This document shows, in pieces, positions 46,410 to 56,053 of a stretch of 64,000 nt of DNA; within the stretch, counting starts at the first letter, position 1; each line of letters opens with the position of its first letter. The notes beneath the pieces are model-generated. The model saw only the letters and a program-made list of their open reading frames with translations. It was not told the origin of the DNA and made no database searches. The stretch covers positions 248,001-312,000 of the forward strand of contig NZ_JAGWDK010000006.1 in NCBI RefSeq assembly GCF_018398875.1. The letters are read 5' to 3'. This DNA comes from Bradyrhizobium sp. sGM-13 (lineage in GTDB: Bacteria > Pseudomonadota > Alphaproteobacteria > Rhizobiales > Xanthobacteraceae). A program made the position numbers and the translations under genes.

Positions 46410-47984
46410 TCACAACTGCAGGATCGCGAACAGAATTCCGATAAAGGTTGCTGCGATGATCCAGAGCGCCGCCGTGCGCCAGCGGCTCTTGCGGCCTTCG
46501 GCCCGGCCGAGCGCCGCAATGGTCTCCGGCGACAGCGTCAGACCCTCGCGGGACATCTTTTCCATGTTCTCGATCACGGCAACTGCCCGCGAAGCGATCG
46601 CCGGCAGGCCCGTCATGACGCGGCCGAGTTCGCCGGCGCCGGTCATCGCCCCCTGAACCCGCCCGAGGGGACCGAGATTGCGCTCGATCCATTCGCGCAC
46701 CACGGGATCGGCGACCTTCCAGATATCGAGCTTGGGATCGAATCCGCGGGCAACCCCTTCGACCACGACCATGGTCTTCTGCAGCAGGATCAGTTCGGGC
46801 CGGGTCTGCATGTCGAACAGGCCCGTGACCTCGAGCAGCAGGGTCAACAGCTTCGCCATCGAGATTTCTTCGGCGGTGCGGTTGTGGATCGGCTCGCCGA
46901 TGGCGCGGATGGCTTGCGCGAAATTTTCCACCGAATGATGCCCCGGCACGTAGCCGGCCTCGAAATGGACTTCCGCGACGCGGCGGTAGTCGCGCGTGAT
47001 GAAGCCCAAGAGAATCTCGGCGAGGAAACGCCGCTCCTTCACGCCGAGCCGGCCCATGATGCCGAAATCGACCGCCACCAGCCGGCCGGTATCGTCGAGA
47101 AACAGATTGCCGGGATGCATGTCGGCATGAAAGAAGCCGTCGCGTAGCGCGTGGCGCAGGAAACTCTGGATCACCTTGCGCCCAAGGTCGGGCAAATCGA
47201 CTTGCGCTGCTTCGAGGCGTGCATGATCGTTCAATGCGATGCCGTCGATCCACTCCATCGTCAGCACGTTATGAGTGGTGCGGTCCCAGTCGACCGCCGG
47301 CACGCGGAAATCCGGGTCGTCGCGGGTATTCTCCGCCATCTCGGACAGGGCGGCAGCCTCAAGCCGCAGGTCCATTTCCATCGCGACCGAGCGCGACATC
47401 GTGTTGATGACCTCGATCAGCCGCAGCCGCCGCGCTTCGGCCGAATGCGCTTCCGCATTGTGCGCGACAAAGAAGAAGTCGGAGAGGTCGCGGCGAAAAC
47501 GCGAGGCGACGTTGGGCCGGAGCACCTTTACCGCGACCGGCTGGCGCACGCCATTTCGCTCGATCTCGCCGCGATGCACCTGCGCGATGGACGCGGCGGC
47601 GACCGCCGGGCCGAGGCTGACAAAGGCCTTAGCCACAGAGCGTTCCAGCGACAGTGCGATCACCGCTTCCGCTTCACTTTGCGAAAACGGCGGCAGCCGG
47701 TCCTGCAGGCTTTCCAGGTCGCGCGCCATCGCAACCCCGACCACGTCGGGACGGGTCGCCAGAAATTGTCCGAGCTTGAGGTAGGCCGGTCCCAGTCGCG
47801 TCAGCGCGCGGGATAGCCGTGGGCCGGATTTGGCGCCGGGCCGTTCGATCAATCGCGCCAGTCGCAGCGCGAGCTGCCCGGGCGCCGGCACCAGGCTCGG
47901 ATCGACGACGCCGAACACGCCCTCGCGCGCGAACACGTAAGCGGCGCGGACAAGCCGCGCGATGTGAGTCGCCGCAGAAATCAC
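46410..47984 (-). CDS. ubiB: UbiB, ubiquinone biosynthesis ATPase/kinase-like protein
   Basis: 524 aa from a GTG at 47984, overlapping the ubiE stop (GTGA); the frame is open beyond but inside ubiE. The ABC1/ADCK fold shows the KxGQ element [13 protein letters not shown], the Ala-rich loop [36 protein letters not shown] and [11 protein letters not shown]. Two membrane segments close the C-terminus (about 500-522 and a possible earlier one). UbiB assists ubiquinone assembly at the inner membrane. The order ubiE-ubiB-coaBC-dut is common in alphaproteobacteria. Confidence 0.95.
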   Translation of the reverse strand: MISAATHIARLVRAAYVFAREGVFGVVDPSLVPAPGQLALRLARLIERPGAKSGPRLSRALTRLGPAYLKLGQFLATRPDVVGVAMARDLESLQDRLPPFSQSEAEAVIALSLERSVAKAFVSLGPAVAAASIAQVHRGEIERNGVRQPVAVKVLRPNVASRFRRDLSDFFFVAHNAEAHSAEARRLRLIEVINTMSRSVAMEMDLRLEAAALSEMAENTRDDPDFRVPAVDWDRTTHNVLTMEWIDGIALNDHARLEAAQVDLPDLGRKVIQSFLRHALRDGFFHADMHPGNLFLDDTGRLVAVDFGIMGRLGVKERRFLAEILLGFITRDYRRVAEVHFEAGYVPGHHSVENFAQAIRAIGEPIHNRTAEEISMAKLLTLLLEVTGLFDMQTRPELILLQKTMVVVEGVARGFDPKLDIWKVADPVVREWIERNLGPLGRVQGAMTGAGELGRVMTGLPAIASRAVAVIENMEKMSREGLTLSPETIAALGRAEGRKSRWRTAALWIIAATFIGILFAILQL

Positions 47985-48742
47985 AAGCGCCAGCCCGAAT
48001 GCAGCGCCACGATCCCGCCGGACAGGCTTTCCCACTTCACCCGCGCAAAGCCGGTGCCGCGGATCATCTCGGCAAATACATTGGGCCGGGGAAATTTCCG
48101 GATCGATTCGACGAGATACTGATAGGATTCGGCGTCGCCGGTCACGGCGCGGCCGAGCGGCGGGATCACCCTGAACGAGAACTGGTCGTACAGCCAGTCC
48201 AGTCCGGGAACGTCGACGGTGGAGAATTCCAGACACAGGAATCGGCTGCCCGGCCGCAGCACGCGATAGGCTTCGCGCAGCGCCACATTGATCCGCGGCA
48301 CGTTGCGAATGCCGAAGGCGATGGTGTAGGCGTCGAAGGAACGATCCGGGAAAGTCAGCGCCTCGGCGTTGCCTTCGACGAAAGACACCTGATGGTCAAG
48401 ATGCTGCGCCAGCGCGCGGTTGTGGCCGACCTCGAGCATATCCGTATTGATGTCGCAGACGGTGGCGCGGAAGCCAAAGCCTGCGGCCTTGGCCGCGCGG
48501 AAGGCGATGTCGCCGGTGCCGCCGGCGACGTCAAGCAGCGCAAACGGCGCATCACTTTTCGGCGGGTTGAGCGCCGTGATCATGATGTCTTTCCAGACCC
48601 GGTGCAGGCCCGCCGACATCAGGTCGTTCATCAGGTCATAGCGCCTTGCCACGCTGTGAAACACGTCGTTCACCAGCGTCTGCTTGTCCCCTAAGGGCAC
48701 GTCCCTGAAGCCAAAATGGGTGGTTTGATCCGGCCGATCCAT
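47981..48742 (-). CDS. ubiE: ubiquinone/menaquinone methyltransferase UbiE
   Basis: 253 aa. [20 protein letters not shown] at the N-terminus is UbiE-specific, followed by the SAM site [36 protein letters not shown], and FGIRNVPRI. It C-methylates the ubiquinone ring. It is the first gene of the ubiE-ubiB-coaBC-dut run and is divergent from mutM; the two promoters share 79 bp. Confidence 0.97.
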   Translation of the reverse strand: MDRPDQTTHFGFRDVPLGDKQTLVNDVFHSVARRYDLMNDLMSAGLHRVWKDIMITALNPPKSDAPFALLDVAGGTGDIAFRAAKAAGFGFRATVCDINTDMLEVGHNRALAQHLDHQVSFVEGNAEALTFPDRSFDAYTIAFGIRNVPRINVALREAYRVLRPGSRFLCLEFSTVDVPGLDWLYDQFSFRVIPPLGRAVTGDAESYQYLVESIRKFPRPNVFAEMIRGTGFARVKWESLSGGIVALHSGWRL

Positions 48743-48821
48743 TAGATGTACTCCACTAGCGGACCATAGCGCGCCCGTCGCAATGGCGCTATCACGTCAC
48801 CTCCATAAGGTGAATGCCTGG

Positions 48822-49703
48822 ATGCCTGAATTGCCCGAAGTTGAGACCGTCCGCCGCGGCCTGCAACCCGCCATGGAGGGGTCGAAAATCCTCAAAGCGG
48901 AAGCCCGGCGCAAGGATTTGCGGTTTCCCTTTCAAAAAGACTTTATCGCTCGGCTGGAAGGCCAGACGGTGACCGGCCTTGGCCGCCGCGCCAAATATCT
49001 GATGGCGGACCTGACCTCCGGCGATGTGCTGCTGATGCATCTGGGCATGTCCGGCTCGTTCCGGGTGCTCGATGGCGGCACTGACAATGCGCCCGGCCAA
49101 TTCCACCATCCGCGCAGCGAGGACCGCGCGCATGATCACGTGGTGTTTCACATGTCGTCGGGCAGATCCGTCGTGTTCAACGATCCGCGCCGCTTCGGTT
49201 ACATGAAGATTATTGCCCGCAACGTGCTGGAGGATGAACCGCTATTGAAGGGTCTCGGTCCGGAGCCGCTCGGCAACGAATTCGACGCCGCGATGCTGGC
49301 GCGGTCCTGCTTCAACAAGAAGACCAGCCTGAAGGCCGCGCTGCTCGACCAGCGCGTGGTTGCCGGCCTCGGCAATATCTACGTTTGTGAGGCGCTGTAC
49401 CGCTCACACCTCTCACCGCGCCGGCTAGCGGCGACACTGGCAACGAAGAGGGGCGAGCCGACCGATCACGCCGGGCGGCTGGTGAATGCAATTCACACAG
49501 TGCTCAATCAGGCCATCAAGGCCGGAGGCTCCTCGATCAACGATCATCGGCTGACCTCGGGCGAACTCGGCTATTTCCAGCACTCGTTCCAGGTCTATGA
49601 TCGCGAGGGCGAGAAGTGCCAAACTAAAGGCTGCGGCGGTGTCGTGCGACGCTTCGTGCAGAACGGCCGTTCAACCTTCTGGTGTCCGAAATGTCAGAAA
49701 TGA
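48822..49703 (+). CDS. mutM: formamidopyrimidine-DNA glycosylase (Fpg)
   Basis: 293 aa from ATG 48822; an ATG at 48783 exists but would bury the obligatory N-terminus. After Met removal Pro1 is the nucleophile and Glu2 the acid in [14 protein letters not shown]. Then [18 protein letters not shown] and [17 protein letters not shown], and the zinc finger C-x4-C-x16-C-x2-C (CQTKGC...WCPKC). It excises 8-oxoguanine. The stop overlaps the next start (ATGA). Confidence 0.97.
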   Translation: MPELPEVETVRRGLQPAMEGSKILKAEARRKDLRFPFQKDFIARLEGQTVTGLGRRAKYLMADLTSGDVLLMHLGMSGSFRVLDGGTDNAPGQFHHPRSEDRAHDHVVFHMSSGRSVVFNDPRRFGYMKIIARNVLEDEPLLKGLGPEPLGNEFDAAMLARSCFNKKTSLKAALLDQRVVAGLGNIYVCEALYRSHLSPRRLAATLATKRGEPTDHAGRLVNAIHTVLNQAIKAGGSSINDHRLTSGELGYFQHSFQVYDREGEKCQTKGCGGVVRRFVQNGRSTFWCPKCQK

Positions 49704-50257
49704 CCGTCACGCCGACGCTTGAAACGAAGCGACTGATCTTGCGGCCGCTGGCGCTATCCGATGCGCCGGCGATCCAACGTCATTTCAACAACTGGAATAT
49801 CATCCAGCATCTCGCATCGGTTGTCCCCTGGCCATATCCGGAGGACGGCGCGACGACCTTCATCACGAGGGAGTTGGAGAGGGTCGCCGCGGGGGAGGAG
49901 ATCTATAATTGGATGCTGGTGCTGCGCGGCGGTGACGGCGAAGCTATCGGGAATATTCGCTTTCACCCGAGGGCGGACAATGCGAAGGGCAACCGGGGCT
50001 TCTGGCTCGCGGAGCGCTATTGGAATCAAGGCCTGATGAGCGAAGCCGTCGCGGAGGTGAACAATTTCGTCTTCGGCGTACTCGGCCTCGAGGTTTTCTA
50101 CGTCTGTAACGCGGTAACCAATGAGGCATCGCGCCGGGTCAAGCAAAAGACCGGCGCCGAATTGGTCGGCTACACCGAGCTTGCCCATCACAACGGTCAG
50201 ACGCTGGCGGAACGATGGCGTGTGACGCGGGAACAATGGCTGCGCCGGAACAGGTAG
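49700..50257 (+). CDS. GNAT family N-acetyltransferase (RimJ/RimL-like)
   Basis: 185 aa from ATG 49700 (ATGA overlap with mutM; ATG 49691 and GTG 49682 are also in frame). The start [19 protein letters not shown] and [20 protein letters not shown] are typical of the RimJ/RimL branch, which acetylates proteins or small amines. The CoA-binding loop is less regular ([10 protein letters not shown]). The substrate is unknown. Coupling to mutM is suggestive of cotranscription, not of a shared function. Confidence 0.88.
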   Translation: MTVTPTLETKRLILRPLALSDAPAIQRHFNNWNIIQHLASVVPWPYPEDGATTFITRELERVAAGEEIYNWMLVLRGGDGEAIGNIRFHPRADNAKGNRGFWLAERYWNQGLMSEAVAEVNNFVFGVLGLEVFYVCNAVTNEASRRVKQKTGAELVGYTELAHHNGQTLAERWRVTREQWLRRNR

Positions 50258-50342
50258 GCGGAGCGAAGCAATCCAGCGGGGCTGGTTGGCGGGATTGCTT
50301 CCGTCTTCGCCTCGGGCAATGACGCTGCGCGAAGCGGGAATG

Positions 50343-51110
50343 TCAGGCGCGAGCCGGCGCTCTCAGGAAGAGAGCACTGTCGTTCGCCATGACCGGCAGC
50401 GCAGCCATTGCCGGAAGTATCGCAGGCGTTTCCACCAATTCGTCGATGATCGGCTCGTCGCCGGCCGCTGCCATATTGCCGAGCCGCACTTCGATCCACT
50501 GCCAGAGAGCGCGGATTTCCTCGGCAGATTTGCCGGACGGCGCGTATTCGCAGACCGCAAGTCCGGCGCTGAGCGCATCCTGATGATCGTTGCGCATCAC
50601 GATCAAGGGTTTGGCAAGGATATCGCCGATGTCGAGCGCGGCCTCGTCGCTCAGCGCGTTCTCCGCGCTGGCAAGGCGCGTGCCCCGGATCGGCGTCTGG
50701 TTCAGGACATAGGCGAACGGCTTGTGCCAGGCCCTGACGACGCTGAGCGTCGGGGCGGTCGCCTCAATGTCCGCGATGCTCGGGCGCGTCGGGATCAGGC
50801 AGAAATCCGCATAACGAATCGCTGAATTGGTCGCGGCGCTGACGCCGCCGGCGGTATCCACGATCGCTACCGTCACGCCCTCGCGGTCGAGCGATTGCAG
50901 GCGTTGTTCGACCTCCCTGGCGGCGTAGACCGGCTCGACGACCGGCGCGGCATAAGGGCGGCGGCGCTTCCAGTTCGAAAGGGTGCCCTGCGAGTCCGTC
51001 TCGATCAGGCGGACATTGTGCCCGGCCCGGATGGCGGCAAGCGCAAGGCTGATGGCGAGCGTGCTTTTGCCGGAGCCACCCTTCTGGGTGGCCAATACGA
51101 TCGTCTGCAT
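50343..51110 (-). CDS. ParA/MinD family ATPase
   Basis: 255 aa. The deviant Walker A is ATQKGGSGKSTLAISLAL (7-24), with the second signature Lys at KGG; VAIVDTAGGVSAATNSAI and CLIPTRPS give Walker A' and B. The family partitions plasmids, chromosomes or protein clusters. Features resembling plasmid ParA are the LNQTPIRGTRLASAENAL and DILAKPLIVMRNDHQDALSAG blocks. No parB gene or parS-like repeat is nearby, so it is an orphan; it could also position other complexes (as for VirC1-like or MipZ-like proteins). Confidence 0.85.
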   Translation of the reverse strand: MQTIVLATQKGGSGKSTLAISLALAAIRAGHNVRLIETDSQGTLSNWKRRRPYAAPVVEPVYAAREVEQRLQSLDREGVTVAIVDTAGGVSAATNSAIRYADFCLIPTRPSIADIEATAPTLSVVRAWHKPFAYVLNQTPIRGTRLASAENALSDEAALDIGDILAKPLIVMRNDHQDALSAGLAVCEYAPSGKSAEEIRALWQWIEVRLGNMAAAGDEPIIDELVETPAILPAMAALPVMANDSALFLRAPARA

Positions 51111-51489
51111 TTCAGATCCTTTGGATGGCTTTCAGGCATTTTGATTACGGCACACGAGCCGCGCCGCATTCTGCGACGCCGAGTTACGCGCTCGTTCAGA
51201 CGTGCCCAGCCCGATCCAAAGGTCAGGGGATCGCGGTAGTCCGAATCAGTCAGCTTGCAATGATGCCCGATTATGGAAATGTGGTCATCCGGGCAAATAC
51301 TGCCGTGCGGCGCATCGGCGCCCGATCATCGGCGGCGGCATGGCCCATATCCGGCTGGCCGATGTCAGCCACCATGCCGCTCGCCGACGTCATGCAGCCT
51401 GCTGGGGTGAGGACGGCACACCCGGCGGTATAGGTCCCGGCTCTGCGGCGCACCGCTGACGCGCTGCGCCGCGTCCTGGACACAAGCTC
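51111..51489. other. 379-bp spacer without a clear gene
   Basis: Open frames on the plus strand reach 102 codons but lack family matches. A short inverted element, TGCGGCGCA...TGCGCCGCG (about 51444-51474), flanked by GTCCCGGCTC and GTCCTGGACAC, is probably another interspersed repeat. It also contains the promoter region of the ParA-like gene. Confidence 0.55.
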
Positions 51490-52869
51490 CTACTTCCTGA
51501 CGCAGATCACGCGGACCACCGACGCCTTGGCGTCCGTCGATCCGCCAGCCGCGTTGATGCCGTTGGCCTTGAGGAACTCGCGCACCGTTTCGGCGGTCAC
51601 CAGCATCGCCTGCGCCGCCGGCACGCCATTGGTAGGTCCCGCCACTTGAACCGGCTTCAACACCGCGATGCCGGCGAATTTGCCGTCGCCGTCCTGCGCG
51701 GGCGCACCGGAGAAGCCAAGCGCCGGCGCGGGCGTCAGCGCGATATCGCTGCTGCCGCCTAGCTGGGCCACCTTGGCTTTGGTGCTGGTCACCGCCGTGC
51801 CGCCGCCCTGGTTCTGCGGATCGGCAATGCCGGTGAGGTCGAGCGCCGGTTTGGTGGCGGCATTGGCGAGATTGAGCGCCTTCAGCCCGCGCACACCATA
51901 GATGCGCAAGAGCACCAGATCGTGCTCCTTGTCCTCGGCGACACGATCGGCATTGCCAAACCCTGCGATTGCGACCGTGAGGCAGCCGTCGATGATCTGG
52001 CGGTCGGCTAGAATGGCGCCATCGTCGCCGACGACGACACCGGTGCCGTACTCCACGCTCTTGCGCGGGGCAGGCCCTGCCGTCTGCGCGGCGGCCGGAA
52101 ACGCATTGAACGCGCTCGACATCGCGATCACGACCGGCTCGACGGTGTTCTCGGTTGCCTGGTCGTACATGATGGTGAGGATGCGGACCTCGTCGCCTTT
52201 GAAGGTGCCGCGCATATAAAACTTCTTCAGGCCCTGCAGGCCGGACAGCACGAAGAAATCCGGCTTGACCACGGTGTAATCGATGGTGCGGTCCGGCTCT
52301 TTCTTCTCGCGCTCGGCGAGTTTTGCCGTGGTCGGATTGGCTTCCTTGCGCCGCGAAAGCTGGATCTGGATCGTGCCGGTTGGTGACGTCCATTTGGTGC
52401 CGTTGGCGTCGCTAGCCTGCTGCGGTACCAGCTTGGTGGGAATACCGAGCCGCGCGCTAGTGCCGGGATCGATGACGATTTTCCAGCCGACGCTCTCCTG
52501 CTTTTTCCTGGCAGTATCGGCGAGGACGCCGCGCTCCTGCGAATTGAGCACGCCGGTTGATTTAGCCCCGCGTGACTTCTGGAATTCCTTGATCGCATTG
52601 ACCATGCGCTCGCTGACGTCACCGGTGATCGCGCCGTTATATTGTCCGACCCAGGCGAGGTCCGACTGCAGCGCCAGCCGCTCGGCCTGGTCCAAGGCCT
52701 TCGCGGTGTCCTCCGGCTTCTGCAGCGCGGGACGGATCGGCACCGTCGGGACTTGTTTCGGCTTGGCGCCCGCCGTGGAAGGTGACGTCATTTGCGCCTG
52801 CGCGGCGGCCCCGGAGATCACAAAAACCGAGGCTGCGATCGTCAATGTTGCTGAAAGCACCAATCTCAT
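51490..52869 (-). CDS. secreted trypsin-fold protein with peptidoglycan-binding domain, probably inactive
   Basis: 459 aa from ATG 52869; a signal peptide occupies 1-24 (SATLTIAASVFVISGAAAQA). A PG_binding_1 domain follows at about 70-120 (LAWVGQYNGAITGDVSERMV ... NAIKEFQKSRG). The C-terminal half (about 265-450) has HtrA/trypsin strands: GTGVVVGDDGAILADRQII, EHDLVLLRI, and LGFSGAPAQDGDG. Asp and Ser of the triad are there, but the His is Gln (ADRQIID instead of xNHVV). So it is likely a non-catalytic periplasmic protein. It is divergent from the moeB-like gene. Confidence 0.8.
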   Translation of the reverse strand: MRLVLSATLTIAASVFVISGAAAQAQMTSPSTAGAKPKQVPTVPIRPALQKPEDTAKALDQAERLALQSDLAWVGQYNGAITGDVSERMVNAIKEFQKSRGAKSTGVLNSQERGVLADTARKKQESVGWKIVIDPGTSARLGIPTKLVPQQASDANGTKWTSPTGTIQIQLSRRKEANPTTAKLAEREKKEPDRTIDYTVVKPDFFVLSGLQGLKKFYMRGTFKGDEVRILTIMYDQATENTVEPVVIAMSSAFNAFPAAAQTAGPAPRKSVEYGTGVVVGDDGAILADRQIIDGCLTVAIAGFGNADRVAEDKEHDLVLLRIYGVRGLKALNLANAATKPALDLTGIADPQNQGGGTAVTSTKAKVAQLGGSSDIALTPAPALGFSGAPAQDGDGKFAGIAVLKPVQVAGPTNGVPAAQAMLVTAETVREFLKANGINAAGGSTDAKASVVRVICVRK

Positions 52870-53018
52870 GACAAATCCCGGCAATATAAGGAGAGTGCGA
52901 TCATTGACGCCCGGCCAATTAAGCACATCTGCTTAGTCGGCAACAACCGCGCCTCGGTTCAGGGGGATCATCCCCTCACTATGAGGGTTTGCCAGCGAAG
53001 GAAGGACAGCACACGACC

Positions 53019-53822
53019 ATGCTGAGCGCCGACGAACTCGAACGTTACGCCCGCCATATCGTGCTGCGCGAAGTCGGCGGTCCCGGCCAGGCCGCCTTGA
53101 AAGCGGCGTCCGTGCTGGTGATCGGCGCCGGCGGACTTGGCGCGCCCGTCCTGATGTATCTGGCGGCGGCCGGTGTCGGCAGGCTCGGCGCTGTCGATGA
53201 CGACACCGTCTCGCTGTCCAATCTGCAGCGGCAGATCATCCACACCACGCCGGACATCGGGCGGCGCAAGGTCGACAGCGCCGCGGAGACGGTTCGCGCG
53301 CTCAATCCCCATGTTCGTTTCGAGGCGCATGGGGTGCGTCTCGATGCAGGGAACGTGATGTCGCTGATCGACGATTACGATCTCGTGCTCGACGGCTCCG
53401 ACAATTTCGAGACCCGCTACCTGATTTCCGATGCCTGCTTCTTTGCCGGCAAGCCGCTGATTACGGCGGCGCTCGGGATGTTCGACGGATCGCTGACCAC
53501 GATCCGGGCGCATGAACGTGACAGCGACGGCCACTTCAATCCGACCTATCGCTGTCTGTTTCCCGAACCGCCGCCGCCCGGCACCATACCGGCCTGCGCC
53601 GAAGCCGGCGTCATGGGTGCGCTGGCGGGCATGCTCGGCTCGATGATGGCGCTGGAAGCGATCCGTGAGATCGTCGGCTTCGGCGAGAGCCTAGTCGGCC
53701 GACTGGTGATGGTGGACGCGCGCGCGATGCGGTTTGAAACCCTGCGCTACGCACGCGATCCGCAAAACCCGCTCAACGGCGATGGACCTGTCATCACCGA
53801 CTTGAGCGGGCACGCGGCGTAG
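53019..53822 (+). CDS. HesA/MoeB/ThiF family adenylyltransferase
   Basis: 267 aa from ATG 53019 (a TTG at 52989 is possible). The adenylation site is VLVIGAGGLGAPVLMYLAAA, then DDDTVSLSNLQRQIIH, and the ATP-contacting SDNFETRYLISDACF. MoeB/ThiF enzymes adenylate the C-terminal Gly-Gly of MoaD, ThiS or similar sulfur carriers. Zinc ligands are mostly lost: TYRC for CxxC, and DPQNPLNG where MoeB has the second CxxC. The Cys in IPACAEAGV is kept. There is no rhodanese domain and no moaD or thiS next door. Confidence 0.9.
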   Translation: MLSADELERYARHIVLREVGGPGQAALKAASVLVIGAGGLGAPVLMYLAAAGVGRLGAVDDDTVSLSNLQRQIIHTTPDIGRRKVDSAAETVRALNPHVRFEAHGVRLDAGNVMSLIDDYDLVLDGSDNFETRYLISDACFFAGKPLITAALGMFDGSLTTIRAHERDSDGHFNPTYRCLFPEPPPPGTIPACAEAGVMGALAGMLGSMMALEAIREIVGFGESLVGRLVMVDARAMRFETLRYARDPQNPLNGDGPVITDLSGHAA

Positions 53823-53857
53823 CGTCCCGCATACGCCAGTCTTGGATATACCCCAAC

Positions 53858-54859
53858 TCACGAACCAACGGGCTTCTCGCTGTCCATATGCGCAAGCTGC
53901 GCCTCGGGATAGCGTGAGCCGGCAGCCACGCCGGGCGGAAACGCCTTGGCGAGTGCCGCGAGATGCTTTTCCGTCAGTTTCACATCGAGCGCGCCGAGGG
54001 CCTCAGCGAGACGGTCACGGCGGCGGGCGCCGACCAGAGGCACGATGTCATTGCCCTGCGCCGCTACCCATGCAATCGCGACCTGTGCGGGCGAGGCGCC
54101 GAGCTCGCTTGCAATCGCACGCAATGAATCCACCAGCGCCAAATTGGCGTCGAGATTGCTTCCCTGGAAACGCGGGCTCATGGCGCGAAAATCCTTGGTC
54201 CCGCGATCGGCCGTCCAATGCCCGCTGATCAGCCCGCGCGACAGCACGCCATAGGCCGTGATGCCGATGCCGAGTTCGCGGCAAGTCTTCAGGATGTCGA
54301 CCTCGATGCCGCGCGAGATCAGCGAGTATTCGATCTGCAGATCGCTGATCGGGTGCACCGCATGGGCGCGTCGGATGGTCTCCGCGCCGACTTCCGACAG
54401 GCCGATATGCCTGATCCAGCCGGCCTTCACCATGTCGGCCATCGCACCGACCGTCTCCTCGATCGGCACGTCCGGATCGAGCCGAGCCGGCCGATAGATG
54501 TCGATGGTCTCGACGCGCAGCCGCTGCAGCGAATAGGCGACGAAATTCTTGATCGCCGCCGGGCGGCTGTCATAGCCGGACCAGTTCTTTGCGGGATCGC
54601 GCAGCGCGCCGAACTTGACGCTGATCTGGACGTTATCGCGGCCGCGCGCGGCAAGCGCTTCGCCGATCAGCATTTCATTGTGACCCATGCCGTAGAAATC
54701 GCCGGTGTCGAGCAGGGTGATGCCGGCATCGAGTGCGGCGTGGATGGTGGCGATGCTCTCGCTGCGGTCGGCCGGGCCGTAGAAGTCTGACATGCCCATG
54801 CAGCCGAGGCCGATGGCGGAGACGGTTGGCCCCGTCGTGCCGAGTTTGCGTGTTTCCAT
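53858..54859 (-). CDS. aldo/keto reductase
   Basis: 333 aa TIM barrel of the YajO/Tas-like AKR group. MGMSDFYGP start motif, catalytic Asp and Tyr in [16 protein letters not shown], catalytic Lys in [10 protein letters not shown], and NADPH-binding elements [20 protein letters not shown]. The conserved HR in xxQHRxDP is PAR ([17 protein letters not shown]), so the catalytic His is absent. The substrate is unknown. It is divergent from a LysR gene, which probably regulates it. Confidence 0.9.
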   Translation of the reverse strand: METRKLGTTGPTVSAIGLGCMGMSDFYGPADRSESIATIHAALDAGITLLDTGDFYGMGHNEMLIGEALAARGRDNVQISVKFGALRDPAKNWSGYDSRPAAIKNFVAYSLQRLRVETIDIYRPARLDPDVPIEETVGAMADMVKAGWIRHIGLSEVGAETIRRAHAVHPISDLQIEYSLISRGIEVDILKTCRELGIGITAYGVLSRGLISGHWTADRGTKDFRAMSPRFQGSNLDANLALVDSLRAIASELGASPAQVAIAWVAAQGNDIVPLVGARRRDRLAEALGALDVKLTEKHLAALAKAFPPGVAAGSRYPEAQLAHMDSEKPVGS

Positions 54860-54960
54860 GGCGGTTTCTCCTCATAATCGGCGCCGGATCTGCGCCCGTG
54901 ATGACGAGGCTGATATGAACCTTTTCGACTGAACCGGTAAGGTGGACAATTTCAAATAGC

Positions 54961-54980
54961 TTGTTCACTATACCGAACAA
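54961..54980. promoter_or_regulatory. LysR-type operator candidate
   Basis: TTGTTC-ACTATACC-GAACAA, perfect 6-bp inverted arms, ends on the first base of the LysR ATG (54980). It lies in the 120-bp gap shared with the aldo/keto reductase gene. Confidence 0.65.
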
Positions 54981-55939
54981 TGAAGGATCTCGACCTCCGC
55001 GACCTCGATGCTTTTGTTGCCGTGGCGCGCACGCGGAATTTCCGCCGTGCCGCGATCGAGCAAGGCGTCTCCGTCTCAAGTCTCAGCCAGCGGCTGCGCG
55101 ACATGGAGGAACGGCTCGGCGTGCGCCTGATGAATCGCACTACGCGCAGCGTAGCCCTCACCGAAGCCGGCGAGTTGTTGCTGGGGCGTGTCGGCCCGGC
55201 GCTATCGGATGTCGGGGCGGCGCTCGATCAGGTGCGCGGCCTGCGGGCTGTGCCGTCGGGGCGTCTGCGCATCAACGCGCCGCCGCCGGCAATCGACCTC
55301 GTGCTGGCGCCGATGGTCGCGCCGTTTCTCGAGAAGCATCCCAAGGTCGAGCTGGAGATCGTCGGTGAGAGTGCGTTTGTCGATATCGTCGCCGGCGGGT
55401 TCGACGCCGGCGTGCGCTATGGCGAACATCTGGCGCAGGACATGATCGCGGTCTCGCTCGGGGCGCCGCAGCGTTACGCGGTGGTGGCGTCGAAGGAATA
55501 TGTTGCTCAACATGGTCGACCGGAAGCGCCGAAGGATCTGCTCGACCATGCCTGTATCCGCACCCGCTTCGGCAGCGGCGCGATGCTGGATTGGGAGTTC
55601 GAGAAAGCGGGCCGTGTCGTGAAGGTTTCACCGCCGGCCAAGCTGGTCGCGACCTATCTGGGGCTCGCATTGCGCGCCGTCCATGACGGGGTGGGCTTCT
55701 GGCTGACGTTCGAAGGTTATGTTCGGTACGGCATCAAGTCGGGCGCGCTGGTCAGCGTGCTCGACGACTGGTGCCCGCCGTTTCCAGGACCGTTTCTGTA
55801 TTATCCGAGCCGTCGCCAGCCGCCGCCGGCGCTTGCCGCGTTCGTGGCTTTCGTCGCGGAGTGGCGGAAGCGGGAGCGGCGGAAGAGCGAAAAATTTCCC
55901 GTCGTCCCGGCCAAGCGAAGCGCGAGCCGGGACCCATAA
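54980..55939 (+). CDS. LysR family transcriptional regulator
   Basis: 319 aa. Winged helix at the N-terminus (LDAFVAVARTRNFRRAAIEQ, then SSLSQRLRDMEERLGVRLMN and RTTRSVALTEAG). The substrate-binding domain is of the CrgA/AaeR group (GRLRINAPPPAIDL, GGFDAGVRYGEHL). It probably controls the divergent aldo/keto reductase. The last residues, FPVVPAKRSASRDP, are encoded by the interspersed repeat starting at 55900; the native end would be about EWRKRERRKSE. Confidence 0.92.
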   Translation: MKDLDLRDLDAFVAVARTRNFRRAAIEQGVSVSSLSQRLRDMEERLGVRLMNRTTRSVALTEAGELLLGRVGPALSDVGAALDQVRGLRAVPSGRLRINAPPPAIDLVLAPMVAPFLEKHPKVELEIVGESAFVDIVAGGFDAGVRYGEHLAQDMIAVSLGAPQRYAVVASKEYVAQHGRPEAPKDLLDHACIRTRFGSGAMLDWEFEKAGRVVKVSPPAKLVATYLGLALRAVHDGVGFWLTFEGYVRYGIKSGALVSVLDDWCPPFPGPFLYYPSRRQPPPALAAFVAFVAEWRKRERRKSEKFPVVPAKRSASRDP

Positions 55940-56032
55940 CCACCGATGTTGCTTGTCGGAAAGAACTTGGGCCCCAGCTTGTCGTAACCGCAAAGGCCTG
56001 TGGTTATGGGTCCCTGCATTCGCAGGGACGAC
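55900..56032. repeat. interspersed repeat, 'CGTCGTCCCGG' family, copy 2
   Basis: Starts CGTCGTCCCGGCCAAGCGAA within the LysR gene and ends with CGCAGGGACGAC; CATAACCACC and TGGTTATGG are inverted inside. It separates the LysR gene from the minus-strand dehydrogenase gene. Confidence 0.85.
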
Positions 56033-56053
56033 TTCGTTGAAGCCTCCCGCTGC

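Noticed and set aside
51125..51459. Overlapping short frames between the ParA-like and pseudo-protease genes
   Set aside because: No ribosome site, no family pattern; part of the sequence is repeat-like.
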